Source: Planctomycetota bacterium
Lineage (GTDB): Bacteria > Planctomycetota > Phycisphaerae > Phycisphaerales > UBA1924
Direction: 5' to 3'
Length of the DNA: 8,263 nucleotides
Assembly: GCA_017303565.1 (NCBI GenBank)
Contig: JAFLCM010000093.1
Coordinates: 1-8,263, forward strand
Part shown: in pieces, positions 5,713 to 8,263 of the stretch
Layout of the letters: the number at the start of each line of letters is the position of its first letter
Position numbering within the stretch: position 1 is the stretch's first letter
The notes under the pieces: model-generated
Seen by the model: only the letters and a program-made list of their open reading frames with translations
What the model was told of the DNA's origin: nothing
The model's database searches: none
Position numbers and translations under genes: made by a program

Positions 5713-7830
5713 TCACTTGGCCTCGACGACTTCCTTCATCAGGTTCGCCGGCATGGGGCGGTACTCCAGCGGTTCCATGGTGCTGGTGGCGCGGCCCTGG
5801 CTCATCGAACGCAGCGCCGTGGTGTAGCCGAACATCTCGCTCAGCGGCACCTCGGTCGTCAGGATGCGGGCGTTGCCGCGCTCCTCGGACCCGACGATCA
5901 TGCCGCGCCGCGACGAGATGTCGCCCGACACGTTGCCGAAGTACTCCTCCGGCGTCGTGATGACGACCTTCATGATCGGCTCCAGCAGCGTGGGACGCGC
6001 CGCCTTGCACGCCTCGATCAGCGCCGTGCGACCGGCCTGCTCGAACGCGACCTGGCTCGAGTCCACCGGGTGGAACGACCCGTCGACCAGCGTGACCTTC
6101 ACGTTGATCAGAGGGTACCCCGCCAGCACGCCCGACGCCGCGGTCGCCCGCACGCCGTGCTCCACCGACGGGATGAACTCCTTGGGGATCGACCCGCCGA
6201 CCACCTTGTTCTCGAAGGCGATCTGGTTCTCGAAATCGAGTTCGGCCTCCTCGGCCTGCGCCTTGGTGAACGGCTCGATGTTGATGGTGCAGTCGCCGAA
6301 CTGACCGCGGCCGCCGGTCTGCTTCTTGAACAGGCCGCGGACGTACTCCGCGCTGCCGGTGATCGTCTCGCGGTACGAGACACGCGGCTTACCCACCTCG
6401 ACGTTGATCTTCATGTCGCGGACGAGCTTGTTCTTGATGATCTCAAGGTGGAGTTCGCCCATGCCGCTGATGATGGTCTGCCCGGTCTCCTCGTTGAAGT
6501 TCGAGCGGAACGACGGGTCCTCGCGGCGGATCACGGTCAGCGCGTCGGAGAGCTTCCGCTTGTCGTCGGCGGTCTTGGGCTCGATCGACATGCTGATCAC
6601 GGGCTCGGGGAAGGTCATCCGCTCGAGCAGAATGGGGTGATCGGGCGAGCACAGCGTGTCGCCGGTGATCGAGTCACGGATGCCGACGACCGCGACGATC
6701 GAGCCCGCCGAAACCTCCTCGAGGGGGATGCGGTTCTGGGCGTGCATCTCGAAGATGCGGCTGATGATCTCGCGCTTGCCGTTGCCGGGGTTGAGCACGC
6801 GCTCGCCCTTGCCGATCTTGCCCGAGTAGACGCGCATGTAGGTCAGGTCGCCGTGCGTGTCGGACACGACCTTGAAGACCAGCGCGGAGAAGGGGGCGTC
6901 CGCGGTGTGCGGGCGGTTCATCTTCTCCTCGGGGTCCTTGGGGTTGGTGCCCTGCACGTTCTCCTTGTCCAGGGGGCTGGGCAAGTAGTCAACGACCGCG
7001 TCCAGCAGGAGCTGCACGCCGATGTTCCGCAGCGCCGCGCCGCAGAAGACCGCGGTGCACTGACGCGAGCACACGCCCTTGCGGATCGCCTTCTTGATCT
7101 CGGCCTCGCTCAGGGGCTGCTCGTTCAGCACCTTCTCCAGCAGCGTGTCGTCGAAGTGCGTCGCGGCTTCCACCAGCTCGTGGCGGTACAGCTCGGCGAT
7201 GTCCTTCATGTTGGCGGGGATGTCGCGCTCCTCGACCTTCGCGCCCAGTTCGGACGCGTCGAAGTAGTACGCCCGCATCTTCACCAGGTCGATGATGCCG
7301 GCCAGCTCGTTGCCGGTGCCGATCGAGATCTGCATCGCGATCGGGTTCGCGCCCAGACGCTCGCGGATCGACTTGAACGAGAACTCCCAGTCCGCACCGA
7401 TCTTGTCCATCTTGTTGATGAAGCAGACGCGCGGCACGTTGTACCGGTCGGCCTGACGCCACACCGTCTCGGACTGCGCCTCGACGCCCTCCTTGCCGTC
7501 GAAGACCGCCACCGCGCCGTCGAGGACGCGCATCGAGCGCTCCACCTCGATGGTGAAGTCGACGTGCCCGGGCGTGTCGATCAGGTTGATCCGGTACTCG
7601 ATCCCGTCCTTGGTCCACGGGCAGGTCGTCGCCGCGGACTGAATGGTGATGCCGCGCTCCTGCTCTTCCTGCAGGAAGTCCATGGTCGCGGTGCCCTCGT
7701 GCACCTCGCCCATCTTGTAGTTCTTGCCCGTGTAGAACAGGATGCGCTCGGAGACCGTGGTCTTGCCGGCGTCGATGTGGGCGCAGATACCGATGTTGCG
7801 GGTGTGAAGGAGTTCTTTGCTGACAGCCAT
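5713..7830 (-). CDS. fusA: Translation elongation factor G
   Basis: 705 residues, nearly the same as E. coli EF-G (704). This GTPase moves tRNAs and mRNA through the ribosome and, with ribosome recycling factor, splits ribosomes. The G1 loop is AHIDAGKTT (17-25), switch I is ERGITI (T62), G3 is DTPGHVD (85-91, with H89), and G4 is NKMD (139-142). Domain II to V landmarks include GMGELHLEI, GGRGQFGD, LLEPIMKV and PLSEMFGYTTALRS. The start at ATG 7830 is supported by the family N-terminus (MAVSKELLHTRNIGI) and a GAGAGG-type ribosome site 7-8 nt upstream; the frame is open to a GTG at 7875, but those residues do not look like EF-G. No rpsL, rpsG or tuf flanks it, so it is outside a str operon. 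Planctomycetes often carry several EF-G paralogues (spdEFG1/spdEFG2 and others), so the symbol marks the family, not proven orthology to E. coli fusA. A terminator follows at 5628-5656. Confidence 0.96.
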   Translation of the reverse strand: MAVSKELLHTRNIGICAHIDAGKTTVSERILFYTGKNYKMGEVHEGTATMDFLQEEQERGITIQSAATTCPWTKDGIEYRINLIDTPGHVDFTIEVERSMRVLDGAVAVFDGKEGVEAQSETVWRQADRYNVPRVCFINKMDKIGADWEFSFKSIRERLGANPIAMQISIGTGNELAGIIDLVKMRAYYFDASELGAKVEERDIPANMKDIAELYRHELVEAATHFDDTLLEKVLNEQPLSEAEIKKAIRKGVCSRQCTAVFCGAALRNIGVQLLLDAVVDYLPSPLDKENVQGTNPKDPEEKMNRPHTADAPFSALVFKVVSDTHGDLTYMRVYSGKIGKGERVLNPGNGKREIISRIFEMHAQNRIPLEEVSAGSIVAVVGIRDSITGDTLCSPDHPILLERMTFPEPVISMSIEPKTADDKRKLSDALTVIRREDPSFRSNFNEETGQTIISGMGELHLEIIKNKLVRDMKINVEVGKPRVSYRETITGSAEYVRGLFKKQTGGRGQFGDCTINIEPFTKAQAEEAELDFENQIAFENKVVGGSIPKEFIPSVEHGVRATAASGVLAGYPLINVKVTLVDGSFHPVDSSQVAFEQAGRTALIEACKAARPTLLEPIMKVVITTPEEYFGNVSGDISSRRGMIVGSEERGNARILTTEVPLSEMFGYTTALRSMSQGRATSTMEPLEYRPMPANLMKEVVEAK

Positions 7831-7946
7831 TGGGGGCCTCTCGAAAGAAAAACGGGTGCTTGCTTCTTCGACCACGACCCGGGGCCGTTGAACCGGTCCG
7901 TCGCGGGGCGAGGGGGTGCTGACTCGGATCCCCGCCCGTCACCGCC

Positions 7947-7969
7947 GGCGAGGCCCGAAGGCCCTCGCC
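7947..7969 (-). promoter_or_regulatory. Hairpin with UUCG tetraloop in the EF-G leader
   Basis: On the minus strand, GGCGAGG pairs with CCTCGCC (7 bp). After one bulged G, CC pairs with GG closing a C(UUCG)G loop, an unusually stable RNA tetraloop. No T-run follows, so it is unlikely to be an intrinsic terminator. It lies about 117 nt before the EF-G start. Confidence 0.6.
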
Positions 7970-8038
7970 CGCGATCGCGCGTCCTCGAACGAGGATCACG
8001 CCAAGCGGGTCTGATCTGGAATACTCGGACGCGAACCT

Positions 8039-8064
8039 CCGCCGCGCATCATTCGGCGCGGCGG
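8039..8064 (-). promoter_or_regulatory. Perfect 9-bp hairpin directly after the mini-ORF stop
   Basis: CCGCCGCGC and GCGCGGCGG pair perfectly around an 8-nt loop (CGAATGAT on the minus strand). The stem begins 1 nt after the TAG of the 16-codon ORF, so a ribosome terminating there would cover its 5' arm. There is no T-tract on the 3' side. Confidence 0.65.
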
Positions 8065-8065
8065 G

Positions 8066-8116
8066 CTACCGGCGGGGTGGGGCGATGTCGTCCTCGTCGC
8101 TGGCTTCGCTGTCCAT
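8066..8116 (-). CDS. Candidate 16-residue acidic leader peptide
   Basis: ATG at 8116 to TAG at 8066-8068 encodes MDSEASDEDDIAPPRR. The support is its setting: AGGAG 7 nt before the ATG and a promoter-like TTGACG/TATGAT pair just upstream. Seven of its first ten residues are Asp, Glu or Ser, followed by PPRR, and then a strong hairpin starts right after the stop. I recognise no family. It could be a translated leader controlling EF-G, a short independent peptide, or a chance ORF; at this length chance cannot be excluded from one sequence. Confidence 0.4.
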   Translation of the reverse strand: MDSEASDEDDIAPPRR

Positions 8117-8134
8117 GGGGCGTCTCCTGCCACC

Positions 8135-8165
8135 ATCATACTAACGATCACCCGCCAAACGTCAA
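8135..8165 (-). promoter_or_regulatory. Sigma-70-like promoter for the mini-ORF/EF-G leader
   Basis: On the minus strand TTGACG (8165-8160, five of six to consensus) and TATGAT (8140-8135, five of six) are separated by 19 bp, a slightly long spacer. The local sequence is AT-richer than its surroundings. Transcription would start near 8128, just before the AGGAG of the mini-ORF. Confidence 0.5.
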
Positions 8166-8263
8166 GAGGGCCTTACCGGATTCGGCCCAAACCGCTTTAC
8201 CCCCGCTGAACCGTCAGGAAAACCCCCAGAAAGCCCAATCCCCGCCCCGCTTCCGGGCATCCG
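8166..8263. other. Right-edge noncoding stretch, nothing assigned
   Basis: No ORF, RNA gene or clear terminator is visible. An imperfect inverted repeat (GGGCC ... GGCCC, 8168-8188) lies just upstream of the promoter-like -35 and could be an operator or chance. A neighbouring gene may begin beyond the edge. Confidence 0.4.

Larger units (their letters stand above)
7831..8065 (-). promoter_or_regulatory. Long structured leader region upstream of EF-G
   Basis: These 235 bp between the mini-ORF and EF-G carry no gene I can support. They contain the hairpins at 8039-8064 and 7947-7969, plus a smaller one (TCCTC-GAAC-GAGGA, 7982-7995). I see no good second promoter, so EF-G may be read from the site at 8135-8165 with a leader of about 300 nt. 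I do not recognise a known riboswitch or ribosomal-protein leader. Confidence 0.4.

Noticed and set aside
4839..5960. 373-codon plus-strand ORF across two minus-strand genes
   Set aside because: It spans the dockerin-pair gene start, the EF-G terminator and the EF-G end, and its product is Arg/Ala-rich without family features.
6989..7999. 336-codon minus-strand ORF entering EF-G in another frame
   Set aside because: Most of it is an out-of-frame reading of EF-G, with Arg/His/Gly-rich sequence; the part upstream of EF-G has no recognisable motif or good ribosome site.
7980..8000. tRNA T-arm-like GTTCGA near 7990
   Set aside because: The flanking bases do not form T, anticodon and acceptor arms; it is the loop of a short hairpin.
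7996..8052. 18-codon ORF starting in the hairpin loop (MMRGGGSRPS...)
   Set aside because: It has no Shine-Dalgarno, its start is sequestered in the stem-loop, and its composition is unremarkable.

Overview
The window is GC-rich bacterial chromosomal DNA. It most likely comes from a planctomycete, probably of the Phycisphaerae group. Two secreted proteins end in the Cys-bracketed DLNGDGxVNTxDLxxFLxxFG motif that I associate with planctomycete 'GC-type dockerin' proteins, and the rest is housekeeping content with no phage, plasmid, CRISPR or insertion-sequence signature. The lineage is inferred from protein style, not from a marker gene.

Layout, left to right. (1) 1-963, minus strand: the first 321 codons of an RNase HII-like nuclease that runs off the left edge; its stop lies outside the window. 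(2) 997-1641, minus: a short secreted protein with a proprotein-convertase P-type beta-sandwich and one dockerin-like repeat, 33 bp upstream of the nuclease gene and possibly co-transcribed with it. (3) A divergent intergenic region, then lipA (lipoyl synthase) on the plus strand at 1846-2940. (4) A 185-bp spacer holding a 13-bp tandem repeat that runs into a perfect hairpin. (5) 3126-4238, plus: a membrane-anchored SpoIIE/RsbU-type PP2C phosphatase. (6) 4245-5516, minus, converging on the phosphatase gene with only 6 bp between the stops: a secreted protein with two dockerin-like repeats. (7) A good intrinsic terminator at 5628-5656, then the gene for elongation factor G (5713-7830, minus). 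(8) 7831-8263: a long EF-G upstream region with a promoter-like pair, a 16-codon candidate ORF with a good Shine-Dalgarno, and two strong hairpins.

The genes do not form one pathway. LipA makes the lipoyl cofactor of 2-oxoacid dehydrogenases and the glycine cleavage system, EF-G drives translocation, the nuclease probably acts on RNA/DNA hybrids or embedded ribonucleotides, the phosphatase is a signalling output module, and the two dockerin-like proteins are exported. The points most worth a second look are the altered active-site motifs of the RNase HII-like protein, the structured EF-G leader with its mini-ORF, the tandem-repeat/hairpin element after lipA, and the one-versus-two dockerin repeat arrangement. 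I see no convincing new multi-gene system.
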